Assembly: GCA_026874595.1 (NCBI GenBank)
Contig: CM049310.1
Coordinates: 14,424,058 to 14,488,057, forward strand
Direction: 5' to 3'
DNA: 64,000 nt
Source of the DNA: Sipunculus nudus
Lineage: Eukaryota > Annelida > Sipuncula > Golfingiida > Sipunculidae
Each line of letters starts with the position of its first letter. Within the stretch, counting starts at the first letter, position 1. Both the position numbers and the translations under genes were made by a program. Under the pieces are notes generated by a model. It made no database searches and was not told the DNA's origin. It saw only the letters and a program-made list of their open reading frames with translations. Shown here piece by piece: positions 1 through 13,001 of the stretch.

Positions 1-544
1 CGCATTTCTGTTGCCCTATATCGGACCGTCGCGGGGTCTTCTTTCTGAAATCTTCATAAGCTAAAATAAAAACTAAATGAGACTTCTACATTTTCAAACA
101 TATTTTTCTATTCTTCAGGAAATTCCTGATCGATTGGGCACCCTTGGGCCCGTCGTGCCCCCATTACGGTGCAACTGCTAACTTTACTGCTCATAGGGCC
201 TGCTTTAAATTAGATACAAACCGGCGGGGATGGAACACCACACACTGACGTCTCCTCAAACAATCACAGAACCGGTATTAAATGGCTAACGGCTAGGACT
301 GTCGTGCTCCCTGACCAATGCATGAGCAGCAGCTTCCATTGAGGATTTTGTTTGGTCCATCATATCTACTTCAGGGTGTCATCCTATACTGTTACTTAAT
401 CGAAAGTTTTAACTTTAGAGCCTGAGCCTTACAAATACAGCTTTTATGAGCTTATTTTTGCAAAAGGTTAAAGCACGCCCTGTAAATTTACGAATTTTGG
501 TGCCCTAAAAAATTTGTTGAACAGATTTTTAGGAGGGCGCGCCT
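1..544. other. Unassigned AT-rich sequence
   Basis: No open frame of useful length and no repeat that I could match elsewhere in the window. The last bases (539-544, GCGCCT) are the left copy of the putative target duplication of the element that starts at 545. Confidence 0.5.
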
Positions 545-595
545 GCATGCACTCTAAGAAAAAAAGTGTTCTTTTGGGTTCTTTATAGAACCCAC

Positions 596-615
596 ATGGT
601 TCTAGCTAGAACCAT
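596..615. repeat. 20-bp perfect palindrome in element arm
   Basis: ATGGTTCTAGCTAGAACCAT equals its own reverse complement. Related GGTTC/GAACC blocks recur through both arms of the 545-2050 element (for example near 640-695 and 1925-2035), so the arms could form multi-branched hairpins. Confidence 0.85.
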
Positions 616-1023
616 TTTCTCAGTGAAAAGGTTCTATCTGGCACTTGGAGGTTCTTGCGGTGATCATAACTTATAATAAGGTTCCAGATGGAACCCGTGT
701 TGTCAGTGGCGTCAATTTATCTTCAAGGGTGGGGATGAGTCATAGGCATGTGAGGGTAGTCAAAGTTGGGACATCCTTTTTTATTAACCTTTTAATGTCT
801 ATGTGACATATTTCATAAATATTACAATTTAGTATAAGGTTTTTGAAAAAGGTATATTTCCAGTATAGGTTAACTCTAACCTATATTTAGAAATATAATA
901 TTTCATAGTAATCTTAGAAATAGAACCAAAGTCTAATTATTAATTTTCACTTTCAGTATATTAATATAATAATCTGAATAGGAGGGGGGTAATTAAATTG
1001 ACCATCTCCCCATGCAAAAATAT

Positions 1024-1037
1024 TGGGGGGGGGGGGC
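1024..1037. repeat. Poly-G run
   Basis: An uninterrupted G tract of about 13 bases lies inside the 545-2050 element. Such runs recur across the window on either strand, for example near 7687, 8965, 19190, 21738, 43845 and 54391. Confidence 0.85.
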
Positions 1038-2159
1038 ATATATTGAAGCCTCTTCGACTGTGATCGGATGCCCCGATGATTAGGACGCGCGTGCGCACGT
1101 TATTTGAACCAATGAGGTCAACTGATCACGGGCGGATATTTTGGTCTCCCGATATATTAGAAGAGTAAATCTAATGAGGTAAGACCTATGTTTATATATA
1201 TTTTCATATGAAGAATGTTGAAGTTATCTGTCTAGAGGTGAACTGTCCAGTGACTTAATATATCCAATTATTCCCTGTCTGCAAAATAATTCACGTTCAC
1301 TTATATTTTAAATGTGGTCAGAGGCCGGTTTTAAACATGACATGCTATGCGTGCATGAATTGTTGCAGTCATGAATAATGCTAGTTCATTGTCATACTCA
1401 TCATGTAGAACTTGATACATATAGGTAGTATTAAAGGAAAATCACCACTTTTAAACAACAATAACCAAACAGATTTATAATTCGAATTCAGTGATTGAAA
1501 CTATAAAAGCCAGAACACTATACACGGAAAGCATAACATCTTGTGTAGTGTTTACAGTATCATTCAATTCTTAGACTTGGTCGTTTCTTTAAATTGTCAC
1601 ACATATGATTTTTTTTTATTAAAAAGGCGAAAGAACACATCGCTAAGCCTATTTTGAGTATAGCCAGTATTTGGGACAGATGGGAACCTTGATTTGGAAA
1701 CTATTTAATTGGGGTTTTCACAACGTGCATGGACCTGAGTGCCAAAACGGACTCGCCCTCCCAATGTTTGGTTATGCTTAATTACACATTCACTAAAGGT
1801 GTTCTCTAATTAATGTGGTAAAATAATGACTTATTATTACCGAGCATACACTTGACTTAAGTCATCTATCCATTCTTTGTCTTCGGAGTAACCAGATACA
1901 TCTACACTCAGTCCATAGTGAAGAACCTTGGAGGTTCCACTCAGAACCGCCGAAGAGGTTCTATCTGGAACCTTAAAAGGTTCCCCACTCAGTCCACTCC
2001 GAAGAATCCTTTTGGGTTCTAGCTGGAACCCTTTTTTCTTGGAGTGTGTTGCGCCTAAACACGCCCCTGGAGTATGAATGATGCGAGTGCTACCAGTCTC
2101 CGGTCTTCGGTAAGGAATCATTGTTTTAGCGTCAAAATCCAAGATGGCGGATATGAAAG

Positions 2160-5100
2160 TCGATCTTTGAACCGGTAACTGCTGTGATATATCACGTAAA
2201 ACTGTAAGTTAAATAAAACATTGAGTGATTTTCAAGAGAAGCAGTTAAGTTTGCTTCTTTCAACTGTGTATTGAATATGAATGGCTTTCAAATAAAATTC
2301 CCGACCATTTAAAAAGACCATCACGACTGACAAACCAACTAACACAAAAAAAGAGACACTAACTTGTTTTATGTATGTTTTCTAACTATTTCTGGTATGA
2401 AAGATTAAGTAAGGCAAAAAAATTGTGATATGTTACGTGGTAAACGTTTCAGGAGTTATATGCGCATAAAGTCATTTGTGCCACAGAGACAGTGTTGGTG
2501 GCATTTTTATTTATGCAGATTGGAAGCGGCAAATCGTATATCATTGGTATTGAACTATTATCTTATTATTAATAAGTGATCGTTTGTATCAAGCCACGTG
2601 AAAGTGCTATTTGCGGGTCTAAGGAAATGATCACTCAAGTTGTTGAAACAAAATTTTCTTTAACACCCTTATAAATATATTGGTATCATCGAATGACTGT
2701 CATTTTACTCTGCTTTAACTTTATAAAAATTTTTTATGATCCACTGTAATAAATTTCATTAATGAAACAGATCTGCGGTAATTATAAAATAAAGTTATCG
2801 ACAATGAGATCTATATTTCAAGAATAATAAGACTTGTAAATGTTGATTGTATTGTAGGAACTATGGGCCTGTGGCCTTTATTTCCAGAATAAACTTTCTT
2901 CTTCTTCTTCTTCTTCTTCTTATATTTCGAGATTTATGTAATGTTACTTAAAAATGTATAAGTAAATAAATGCTGCATATATTAATATCATAATCAGTGT
3001 AATAGCTTTCCAACAACCTGGATTTACTTAATTTTCTCAATGTAAAGAGTTTTAAAATGTCTTGTTGTGGCAAATGTAGGCAAGGTTTACCGTAATATTT
3101 CTTAGAAATGATTATTAATAAATTTTTAATCTTATTGCTGTCATATTTGTATAGCATTGGCCAAAGGAATTGGGTTAAACATGCGTGAATATCTATAACG
3201 TCAAAAAATGTCATTCATTCATGTTTGTTTAAGTACAGTGTCAACACATATCCACTTGATCGATTAGTTTTGTAATATGATCTGTAATAAATATATCCTT
3301 AAAATGTGCGCTTGCAGTTAGCAAAATAAACGTACTGGGAAACCAGAACCTTCATTACTCTGCGTTATATAGAGAGCACTTCTATCCTGAACCGGGAAAT
3401 CACTGTCAATATATATCTTCATCTTTGGGATGTATAACGATTGATATGGAGAGTGATATAAAAGCCTTTTTAATTTATGGTTTCGTTTTTATTTCAATCC
3501 ATGTGAACTCTCAGGAACTGTCAGTTCACGTGCATGAACCGATCATGCTTTCATAAAAAGCTACTTGCAGTTCCATTTGACCCAACCTAATACCATAATA
3601 TATCTAACATTATTTGCCTTGGAAAGATTAAGTTATGTGTAACCGCGAGTTAATAGAAATATACATTATACATATAAAGTGGCAATAAATATAAAGTATG
3701 CATTATTATTTGATCAAGAAGAGTATATAAGTCAATGTGTCAAATGTATGTTCCTTGTGTCGAACGCAAACGATTTTTACCCATCTATATTTAATGAAAA
3801 CAAAAAATATATATCCAGTTTTGTATTTATCCTTGCCCCTATACACCGAAGCCGTTGTGATCATGCTTAAAATTCATTTGTGAGTGTTTAATTATTAAAT
3901 CGATAGTTTTTCGGTTCAGTGGTAATGTTAATATGTCTAAGAAATCATATGTATAAACTCCAGACACCGTCAGTTATTATAGTTTAAGTTATTTAAGAAG
4001 ATTAAAGTTTTTTTTGCAAAATATTTATATGTATTTAACTTCCTCAAAAGATGCAACTTTCCTGGTATACTTCAAGTTAAAAAGTAACTTCTTTTTTCAT
4101 TCTGTAGCAATGTTAAAAAAATATTTAACCTCGTGACGAGTCAAAGCACTATTCTAAAACAAATATTTCCTTACCAGCATTATTGACAATAGATTCTTGC
4201 GTGCTTTATGAAGAAAAGTAAGATATTTTCAATATACCGAGCTCAGAACCATAAATAGGTTTTACTGTATATTCATTCATTGTCTTTATATTGAACTAAA
4301 ACGTACAATGAAACCGATTTTATATTTAATCTGTCCTCAAAACTGTTAAAATAGTAATGCCTAATTTATTTATGACCCAGTCAATAGTGAACATCTATTC
4401 ACAAAAATCAGAAATACTCATCTTCAGACACCTTTATAATATAGATTCAGCCTACCTACAAATTTGTTCAGTTGACGGACACGAGGACATGTGTCTACAG
4501 AGGAAATTACTCATTTACTGATTTATGCATCTTCTGTGTGTTATTCATGCTCAGCACAAAATGCCTGGAAAAATGTTCATAAAATTGCATATTTTCATTA
4601 TTGCAACACTTTATTGTGAATTTTTAGTTTAAAGCGAATTCCAGTGTAGCAGACTATGTACATGAATTTGCATACCAAGCATTTTAAACTTATGTTGAGC
4701 TTGATTTTTAAAATTTTATTAATTAGATTCTAAAAAACTATAATTAGAAATGTACTTTTGTGACTAATTAAATTGGGTTTGGCACATTAAAATAGATGCA
4801 GTCCATGACACCCTCGGTTCAACAAAAATGCCTTTTTTTTTAAATTAAAATATCCAAATATTAAAATTAAGATATCTTAATTTTAAAATTTTAAAGTTCA
4901 AAACATAGAATACAGGTGAGTAAATGTTTTCGATCTTTTTCAGCAGAGCAAAAGTGTGTCCAATGGGCGTATTTGAGACAAAATGTCCAGAAAACTCTGA
5001 ATGTGAACATATTTCCAGTATGACTATTCAATTGGATTAATTAAACCAAGGATACGTCTCAAAATGCCTAAGATACGTTAGATGTGCATTTGTATATTAA

Positions 5101-5690
5101 CTTGGCTTATATCATTGCGAAAACGGCACGCTCTATGTTATTTTTTAAAACGTTCTATAAGTTTGCCCAAGGATGCAAAAGTGGCATGACTCAGATTATT
5201 TAATTATAGGTTTTGTGCAAGTATTCGTAATTAAACCCGATGTCACACCTAGGTCAAAATCAAGGTTTGTCTCCCTGACTTATTTCACAGACCGATTTTA
5301 TGATTTCTGACCCAGATCACCGATCTTGGACGTCCCCTCCCGAAGTAACTAAACAAAATAAAAAAGATCTAAAACCATATACCTCTGCAAAGGTCTTTAT
5401 ATATTTAACACTACCATAGGGCGTAACCTGGAGCTGCCAATTTAATATACTTATCTTTGCTTTTTTAACAATGGTCTGGTCCACCGATCGATGTAGATTC
5501 GTCTTTATTCATATTTATATAAGCATTTCTTAAATATCTATTCATATATGTATGTTCAGCAATTTTTTTAATATAAAAATGAAACATTTGATTCAAAGTT
5601 ATTAACTGTATATTTCAATCGTTCTTCACGTCTCTACATAAAGTTATGGCATTGAGTGATGTCTTTTAGATGACACTGTACTTTCATCAT
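2160..5690. other. Unassigned AT-rich stretch
   Basis: About 3.5 kb of AT-rich sequence. The only structured part is near 2863-2920, where a GGGCCTGTGGCC palindrome, an AATAAA and a (TTC)n tract follow each other. That looks like the 3' tail of an old retroposon. Short open frames at 2948-3214 (-) and 3679-3870 (+) have composition typical of chance AT-rich frames and match nothing I recognise. Confidence 0.5.
2863..2921 (+). mobile_element. Possible 3' tail of a non-LTR retroposon with (TTC)n end
   Basis: CTATGGGCCTGTGGCC is followed by AATAAA at about 2889 and then by roughly eight TTC repeats. A conserved-looking 3' UTR, polyadenylation signal and simple-repeat tail in that order is how many LINE and SINE copies end. 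No coding part could be found upstream, so this is a weak call based on layout only. Confidence 0.3.
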
Positions 5691-5694
5691 ATAT

Positions 5695-5830
5695 GAAAGT
5701 CATTTGAGCTTTAGGGTGGGTCTCTGTCCGTCTGTTCGTCTACCTGTTCGTCCGTTAACAGGACACAAATAAATCATACTCGAAGTCCAAGGAAGTTCAA
5801 ACGTCACTTTGGGACCTTGATCTTCTACAT
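5695..5830 (-). mobile_element. Fragment of the pearl-type repeat
   Basis: Read on the minus strand, this segment ends in the same manner as the copy at 7376-9163. It shows a CTCAAATGACTTTC-like terminus, then a GGACGGACGAAC-type stretch, then TGTCCTGTTAAC. The other end of the element is not seen downstream, so the copy is truncated. Identification rests on the shared terminus and the GACGGAC block. Confidence 0.5.
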
Positions 5831-5839
5831 TAAATCATC

Positions 5840-7375
5840 GAAAATAGATCATTATGCATATATTTGTGTGTGTATGTGTAGTAATGTGTACCCATACATA
5901 TGTGTGTGTATATATTTATATGTGCGTGTGTGATGCGGGGCTTCCTTTGTTAAATGGGTTTGTTTCGATGAAACTGTATCTTTTGCAAATATGTATGAAG
6001 ATTTGCATATAAATGGATTTGCTCATAATGTATATATATCTGGAGTGAATAAAGAAAGATTAATAATTTTATTATCTGAAACTTTCTCATATGAGTTCGA
6101 AAACTAGTGACCATACCTTTAATCTGCAATGTCAAATCCGGCGAAATCAGTAAGGGTTGTTGATTTTTTATGTACATCTTATTTTTTCCTCACTTAGACC
6201 ATGCAGTTGTTCAACCCAGTTCTTGGTGGAGATTGCAAAACTCGTGACCTTAATCTTCATGGTAATATCTGAAACCAGTTAATATGTGCCATAAATGAAG
6301 GTGGGTATGCCTTGTGTATTGGGTAACTACGGCATCTGCGATGGCGGAAATATCAAGTCCAACATTTACACATTTTATAACATTATGGGTTCATCCTGTA
6401 GATGGGAAAAATCATAGCTTATAGACCATGGAAGTTCACTATACATCAAGACAGCTCCTGTTAGGATTTCTTATGGGAAAACTAGAAAGATGTCTAAAAA
6501 TAAGTGTCCTATAAGTTTCAGCTATATCCGCTGTATCTATAAGGTTACGCTTTCATTACTGACCAACCATGTATGACATTTATACCTGGTCTGAAGATTG
6601 TGCCTCTTTTTCATTATTTTACAACTAAATAAGAACACTTACTTTCCCCTGTTATACATGTACGCTTTTTACTGGAAAGAAAAGGAATTAAAGGGATATG
6701 GGTTATGCATCAGTTACGATCTTAATTCTGGCCCGGCTAACATGAAGCCAAAATGCCATGGAAACAAATATTTAAGATATATCCGAATAGCCCAGAAGAT
6801 TTTAAAGCAGCTGGTAAATTTAAAGCGGACGGAGGCGAGCAGCAGCAAATATGTTCCTGTTGGTTCAGATTGACGGTTTATTAGTTTCATATTGAATTCG
6901 TCTTTTACTTGTAAAATACAATTTGATTCAATATTTAATGGCCCCTTCACGCAATAAACTGCCATTTTATGACACCAGATTGAATCTACGACCTATCAAG
7001 ACCTTAATTAACAACAATTTTAAACCAGTAGGACCCGGAGTGTGTGTATTTAAAACTATTTTATCCGCGTATTGTCACACTCTAAGGTTTATAACAAAAT
7101 TTCATACTTTTGGGAACAGATAGGGAAAAACAAAAATAACTGATATTTTAAATCCTGCAAATTAGAAAAAAAAAATTATTTAACCAATCCAAATAAAAAC
7201 ACGGCTATACGACATAAATTATCCTCAGAAGCATTAAATTTATGACGTTATTTTTATGTTACTCGGTGCATTTTACACACTAACAAAAGATATATACTGT
7301 TGAGAAGCCAACTGTGTTAATTAAATGTAATCTAGATTATGTTCACTTTTAAAGACAAGGAAGCCCTGATTAACT
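5840..7375. other. Unassigned AT-rich stretch with a TG-rich patch
   Basis: 5858-5940 is a degenerate TG/TA-rich microsatellite. Overlapping short open frames on both strands at 6598-7123 match nothing I know and have no splice or domain support. I see no further structure. Confidence 0.45.
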
Positions 7376-9163
7376 AGTGGCCTATGGGCCATGACGCTCA
7401 ACTGAATTTATGGAATGTTGAACAATGAGCAAAATGACTGCCAGAGTGCAAAAAAATCATGAATTTTGTCCTTAGAAATGGGTTTCAGTGGGCTTTTGAG
7501 CAGAAAACCACTTCATTTAAGGGCTCATAAATAGAACAAAAATGCGTACAAATTTGAAAAAATACAGGAAGTGCCACCAGCCTGAAGGAACGGATGAACA
7601 CTACATCGACTATATATCATGAATAATGGCTATCAATGCAATAGTTTTTATATACTGGTGCTTTTATATCACATTTTTTATTATACGGGGGGGGGGGGGT
7701 TATGAGCCGAACAGCTTGGAGGTTAAGAGTATCTGAGACCTAATTTCAGATTTCCAAGAAGATTTTTCATGGACCTCCCTATATGTCAAGTATGAAGATT
7801 CTAGGTCAAGGGGTCAGGATTTGTGCTCTGTAACAAGATTAGGCTTAATTTGAAGGTCTCAAAAATAGATAAAAAAATTGTAAAAATTGGAAAAAATACA
7901 GGTGGCGCCTCCAGGTTACAGGAACTGATAGAGCACTCCATGATCAATATGCATGCAAAGAATCATGATATCATTGCAGAAGTTATTCAGATAATTGAGC
8001 TTTTGCTCAAAGAATATGGGTAACAGAGACCTAATTTCAGGTTTCCATAGAGTCTATTCATGGACCTCCCTTGAGGATGATCCCAGGTCCAGTTGTAACG
8101 ATTTGTGCCCTGTAAACAGATGACAGCTTCTTTGAAGGTCTCAAAATTAGAGAGAAAAAATTCATACAAATTTGAAAAAAATTCAGGTTTTAACACCAGG
8201 TTACAGGGACTGATGGAGCTCTCCATGAACAGCATTCATGCAAAGAATCATTGTATTCAATGCAGAAGTTATCCAGATAATTGAGCTTTTTTATCAATTT
8301 TTTTTGTTATTCTGGGGGGTACTTACGAGACCCGTAGCGCAAAGAATATGGGTAACAGAGACCTAATTCCAGGATCTCCCTTGATGTAAAGTTAGAAGAT
8401 CCCAGGTCCAGCGGTTACAATTTGTGCCCTGTTAACAGGTGACAGCTTCTTTGAAGGTCTCAAAAACAGAGAACAAAATTCTAAAAAAAATGGAAAAAAT
8501 ACAGGTGGCGCCACCAGGTTACAGGAACTGAATACTCCATGAACAACATTCATGCAATAAATCATGTTTATCAATGCAGTAGTTATTCAGATAATAGAGC
8601 TTTTGTATCATTTTTTTTATTATTCTGGGGGTACTTATGAGACCCATAGCTCAAAGAATATTGGTAACAGAGACCTAATTTCAGGTTCCACAGAGACTTT
8701 TCATGGACCTCCCTTGATGTAAAGTTAGAAGATCCATAGGTCCAGCGGTTACTATTTTTGCCCTGTCAACAGATGACAGCTTCTTTGAAGGTCTCAAAAG
8801 TAGAGAAAAAAATCGTAAAAATTGGAAAAATACAGGTGGCGCCACCAGGTTACAGGCACTGATGGAACACTTCATGATCAATATTCATGTAAAGAATCAT
8901 GGTGATCAATGCAGTAGTTATTCGGATACTTGAGCTTTTGTATCATATTTTTGATAATTCTGGGGGGGGGGGGTTACTTAGGAGACCCATAGCTCGGAGA
9001 ATATGGGTAACAGAGACCGAATTTCAGATTTGCAAGGAGATTTCATGGACCTACCCGGATGTCAAGTAAGAAGATTCCAGGTCCAGTGGTTACGATTTGT
9101 GCCCTGTAAACGGACGGCCAGACGGACGCCGGACAAAGGGTGATCGCTATAGCTCAGATGACT
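7376..9163 (+). mobile_element. Pearl-type interspersed element with tandem core
   Basis: The left boundary is marked by CTAGTGGCCTATGGGCC followed by CGCTCAACTGAAT. The right boundary has GGACGGCCAGACGGACGCC, then GTGATCGCTATAGCTCAGATGACTT. Between them lies a degenerate first unit (about 7440-7700) and then tandem units starting near 7731, 8022, 8353, 8665 and 9008. No protein is encoded; the open frames that occur here on both strands follow the repeat period and are not genes. From established knowledge, pearl elements are non-autonomous bivalve repeats whose tandem cores sit between conserved flanks. Assignment to that group is by architecture and terminal motifs, not by a database search. 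Confidence 0.7.
7731..9100 (+). repeat. Tandem array of ~290-345 bp units
   Basis: Each unit contains GAGACCTAATTTCAGGTTTC, a CATGGACCTCCCT block, GGTCCAG-GGTTACGATTTGTG, TTTGAAGGTCTCAAAA, ATACAGGTGGCGCCACCAGG and a CATTCATGCAAAGAATCATG block. Start-to-start distances are about 291, 331, 312 and 343 bases. Part of the variation comes from poly-G runs of differing length inserted before GTTACTTAGGAGACCC. Units have diverged by substitutions and small indels. Confidence 0.85.
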
Positions 9164-9169
9164 TTCTTT

Positions 9170-11228
9170 CGGTTTAGTTTCTTTTTCGCACTTGTGATCA
9201 TATGTCTCCCACATGCCCTGACCCAACAGCATATAAAACATACCAACTGGTCACTTCGTAAACCCATGAAATGCCTAGACCCTAAAAACAGTTTGTCCGT
9301 TAACAGTACTTGCCTATTTTTAATGATTACTGGCTTCGGGTTGCTTGTGTGAATAGTAATACCACAAGTGTCTCTATATGTCAAGGAAACGCATGCATGG
9401 ATATTATATGGATTTATATTCGACAAAGAAATTGTTCAAAATTTGCTCGGTTCCAAGTGATCCAGTGTGAACTAGGCTTTTGTTAACTAACCTGTGTTCT
9501 ATAACCATGACGGGGCGTTATCAGTCTGTTAACAGTTTATTCATTGTTTAGCCCATTCTTACAAATTATGTACATACTTAATATTTGGTCAAGTTCATTG
9601 CAAATTGTATTGCGCAAACTATATTTATGGGTCATATTTGTGTGTCTTTACCATTTAAAACTAATGCCTTTGCCCATTTTGGCCTATCATGCAATCACTG
9701 TGTAACAAACCAAAAATAAAGGAGGAACGTGTATCAATAGCACATAATCATATCCCTGTCATTATGCCTAATTTTATGGAAAAAAATAGTCCAAACCGTT
9801 TCTGAGAACTGTCGCAGACCTGTTATGCTCTCTTTCCGTGGCTCAAGTAATAGCTGTTATTAGCAGTGGCAGATATATATCTTTTTTTTTATTTTTGCTT
9901 ACTGTATCTCAGTCATCACATCATGACCGCTGCCTTCTAGTGGTCATTTTGAGTACAATTCTTACAGAGAAAAGAATTATTCTGAAAGTACAAATTATGT
10001 GGCCATGGATCTTTATTTATTTTTCAATGAAACACAGGTGAGGATTGGGTCCCTTGTTGTGTTTAACACTGGAAAAGAGAAAATGTAGAAACATTTTAAA
10101 TGATCGTATTCTTAAAGGATGCAGATTTATGACTTTTTTAAAGAATTCAAGGTCAAATCAATAAGAATTCAAGAATTGATAATAACGTACCTTTGCACGA
10201 TTAAACTTTCCGGAAGAGATTAAATTCAATATAGTGACAAAAATGACAATGACAACAATCGTAGACAATACCGTACCTAACTCCATGGCAGCCGATATAA
10301 TTGAATTTTGCAATATTCGGCCATCGTGTATTGTAAATCGAATCTGGCACGTCTTCAAATCTGGCGTAAACATTAATAACATGAAGACTCTAAATTAAAT
10401 TCCCTTCAGCAGACTTGTCCAACAGTCGGGACTTACAGTGACGCTGTCTGACAATCTGTGTAACCGAGGGCAGAATCTGAAAGGATTAGTTAAGCAGGCA
10501 GTACCAGTGTCTCTCATTATTTTCAGCCATTTTTCCCAAAGTCGTCACGAAGAGAACCGATTGCTGGACTCTGGCAAAAAAAATCTAAATGAAAAACTTA
10601 TCTTGTTTAAAAACATGACTTAGCGCTTTATATTTTAACCTTTCCTCTTTTTTCATAAGTTTGCTCTTTTTTTAATCCTAAAAAGGACATTCTGGTTTCT
10701 GTGCTTCTAGAAAAATAAACCTACACTGTCTGTGAACAAGGTTCATTTTTAAACGTGTTCATCAAAAACAAAGCCGGGCATCTTTTTCTTGTTTCAAGGT
10801 ACTCCCGTCGCTTGTTTACGAACGGCTGTAAACGTGTGTGGCGATTTCTAATTGTTTGATCAAATAGTCTGAACGACTGAGTATTAGATGCCCTAATTAG
10901 GACTCAACGTCGTAATTACCTAATCTTGAAAATATCTTCCAGATAACATGAATATTTAACTCGTAAATCCTGAGAATGAACTGTGAGAATTTTATTGAGT
11001 GATTTTTCTCAACACTTTTTTTTCTTTTGTTCACCTTTGAAAAGGAGGTTATGTTTTCACCTTTTATGCATATTTATTCGTTTGTCCTTTTTAATCTTTT
11101 AAAATCTCAATTAAATGTTAGACACGGGTAAAGTCACAGATGAGTATAATTGATAAACTCGTAGATGGAAGTACGCGCTCTGTTACATGCCATTCTAGCA
11201 TTTTTATGTTTTATTTTTTTGTGTCAAA

Positions 11229-11230
<2 letters not shown>
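9170..11230. other. Unassigned AT-rich stretch
   Basis: Short open frames at 9140-9352 (+), 9838-10041 (+), 10158-10382 (-) and 10438-10623 (+) show hydrophobic runs but no motif or splice context. I see no repeat shared with the rest of the window. Confidence 0.45.
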
Positions 11231-11232
<2 letters not shown>

Positions 11233-11275
<43 letters not shown>

Positions 11276-11314
11276 TAACGGTCTGATGGATCTGAGACCT
11301 GAATAATTCAACTA

Positions 11315-11357
<43 letters not shown>
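11233..11357. repeat. Two (TA)n tracts around a 43-bp spacer
   Basis: TA repeats run over 11233-11272 and again over 11316-11357. The 43 bases between them are unique and carry a GGATCTGAGACCTGAATAA stretch. Each tract is self-complementary, and the two can also pair with each other. Confidence 0.9.
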
Positions 11358-11359
<2 letters not shown>

Positions 11360-12870
11360 ACCTGACCTAGTTGTCTGTTATGATCTTGGACGATATGATG
11401 CTGTTTAATTTATCCTGTGATTTAACAACACTTTTTATAATAGTACATGGGCCGGAGAGATCACCGGTACCAAACAAATGACAATTGCTATCGATGTCAT
11501 TTTTTAAGGTGTATGTATGCAGATAATTAAAAATGCCTGATAGCAGTGAGAAAGTGGTAGCTTTCTGTAAAACAGCAGCCTGTTTTGAAATATACTTGCA
11601 CCAAAATTGCAATTTTTCAGCACGCACTGTTATATATATTATTTAATTTTACCATCTTATGTGTTGCCTATTCTTTTTTAAACAAATTTGGTGTCATGTG
11701 ATATCATACATTTATAGCTTTAATCTGATGCGTAATTTATGGCTATAGCTTTACCAGTTTCAAAGATATGAAAACTTACCTTACTGCATCAAGAAGTAAT
11801 TTGCATAATTTTAGCTAATTTATATAAAAAACGTAAGACAAACTGAGAGGTCCGATAAGACCAGCTGTGACTTGTTTTGCTTTTATGAAGTTAATGATGA
11901 AGTCTGAAGTCTTTTGTTGGAAAAACATGTCTGGTATCCGACTAAAATTAACGCTTCAGGGCGTGGTCGAAAAAAGGCGGTTTTCATTCCCTCCATCAGC
12001 CGATACATGTGCCATTGCCATCCATTCCGCATAAACAACATGTGTCCTTGTCACTCTCAGGTATGGGAGAGATCATACAAATCACTAGCCGATCAAATGT
12101 AATATCAATGGGATTTATTTTTTTGCCCCCGAGAGAATAATCTTTCGCTTCGTATATGATATAATTATAACTTAGGGTCACAATATGAAGATTTATTATC
12201 TAAAAAAGTTGTTTTATTTTTTTATTTAAACATTACAGTAGAAACCAATTTGATTATTAACAGGAAAATAACCATTTTGTCATTCTAATGGCGAATCCTT
12301 TTCTTATGTAAAGGCACTATTTTTATTCCTTGCAAGTACAACTTTCTTATGACTTGATTTGGCACCGAAGCCTTACTTTATTTGGTACTGTAGCCTGGCT
12401 CGAAATAAGTATAAAATATAATAGACTTATCCCCCCCCCCACCCGGAAAAATAACGACAAATCAAAATGTCGAAATGAACCTCATATTTTGCACTCGTTG
12501 GTACCTTTCCAACCATATTACACAATAAATGCAAAATAAAATTCATCTGACTCAATGTTGTCTTTTTTGTCAGAAACCGATTGCATATTTATATGATTAT
12601 GAACTAATGTTAATGATATTGCTAGTTTCCCTTTTAAACATAACAGCGAATATTACTCTGAAAGTTTGTTTGGGATGTGAAGGTTCGAAATGAACAAGGA
12701 CCTAATTATGAAATAACTTATGTTACAAATAATTCTTTGAGGAGCCTTCAGCACACAGCGAACATTCACGCTGGTTTTGAAACATTTCATAAGTAAACAA
12801 AAACTATTTCTGAAACATATTACTCTGATACCTCTTCTGTTTCATTTTAATTTTAATTTAAATTTTACAA
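11360..12870. other. Unassigned stretch
   Basis: A minus-strand frame of 86 codons (11367-11627) and overlapping frames near 11914-12181 have no recognisable domains. A C run lies at about 12430-12440. Nothing else stands out. Confidence 0.4.
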
Positions 12871-12871
12871 A

Positions 12872-13001
12872 GTGGCCAACGGGTTATAATGCTCAGCTAA
12901 ATCTATATTGGTCATACTTATCTATTTTTTATTTACTAAGAGTTTAAAAAAAACTTTTTACCCATTAAGTCTGAACATCCCAGGTCTACCGATTACGAGT
13001 T
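12872..13001 (+). mobile_element. Decayed pearl-type fragment, target of an LTR insertion
   Basis: AGTGGCCAACGGGTTATAAT followed by GCTCAGCTAAAT resembles the left boundary of the 7376 element. The piece ending at 13001 (CATCCCAGGTCTACCGATTA, then CGAGTT) matches the unit segment GATCCCAGGTCCAG-CGGTTACGATTTG. The solo LTR at 13002-13764 interrupts it right there. Similarity is short and imperfect, so the call is moderate. Confidence 0.45.

Larger units (their letters stand above)
545..2050. mobile_element. DNA transposon-like element with palindrome-rich inverted ends
   Basis: The left end (about 545-690) and the right end (about 1918-2050) are imperfect inverted repeats. CACTCTAAGAAAAAAAGTG near 550 mirrors the complement of the sequence ending CTTGGAGTGTG near 2047. 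Both arms carry repeated GGTTCT/AGAACC blocks, including the perfect 20-bp palindrome ATGGTTCTAGCTAGAACCAT at 596-615. GCGCCT at 539-544 and at 2051-2056 is a possible target duplication; extended to 8 bp it matches at 6 of 8. The interior (700-1900) has no transposase that I can see, so this would be a non-autonomous element. The class is not certain: the arms and possible 8-bp target resemble hAT-type elements, but that is inference. Confidence 0.6.

Noticed and set aside
7823-8881. Several 60-82 codon frames on both strands with similar sequences
   Set aside because: They repeat with the tandem units of the pearl-type element, and their stops and starts shift from unit to unit, so they are not a gene family.
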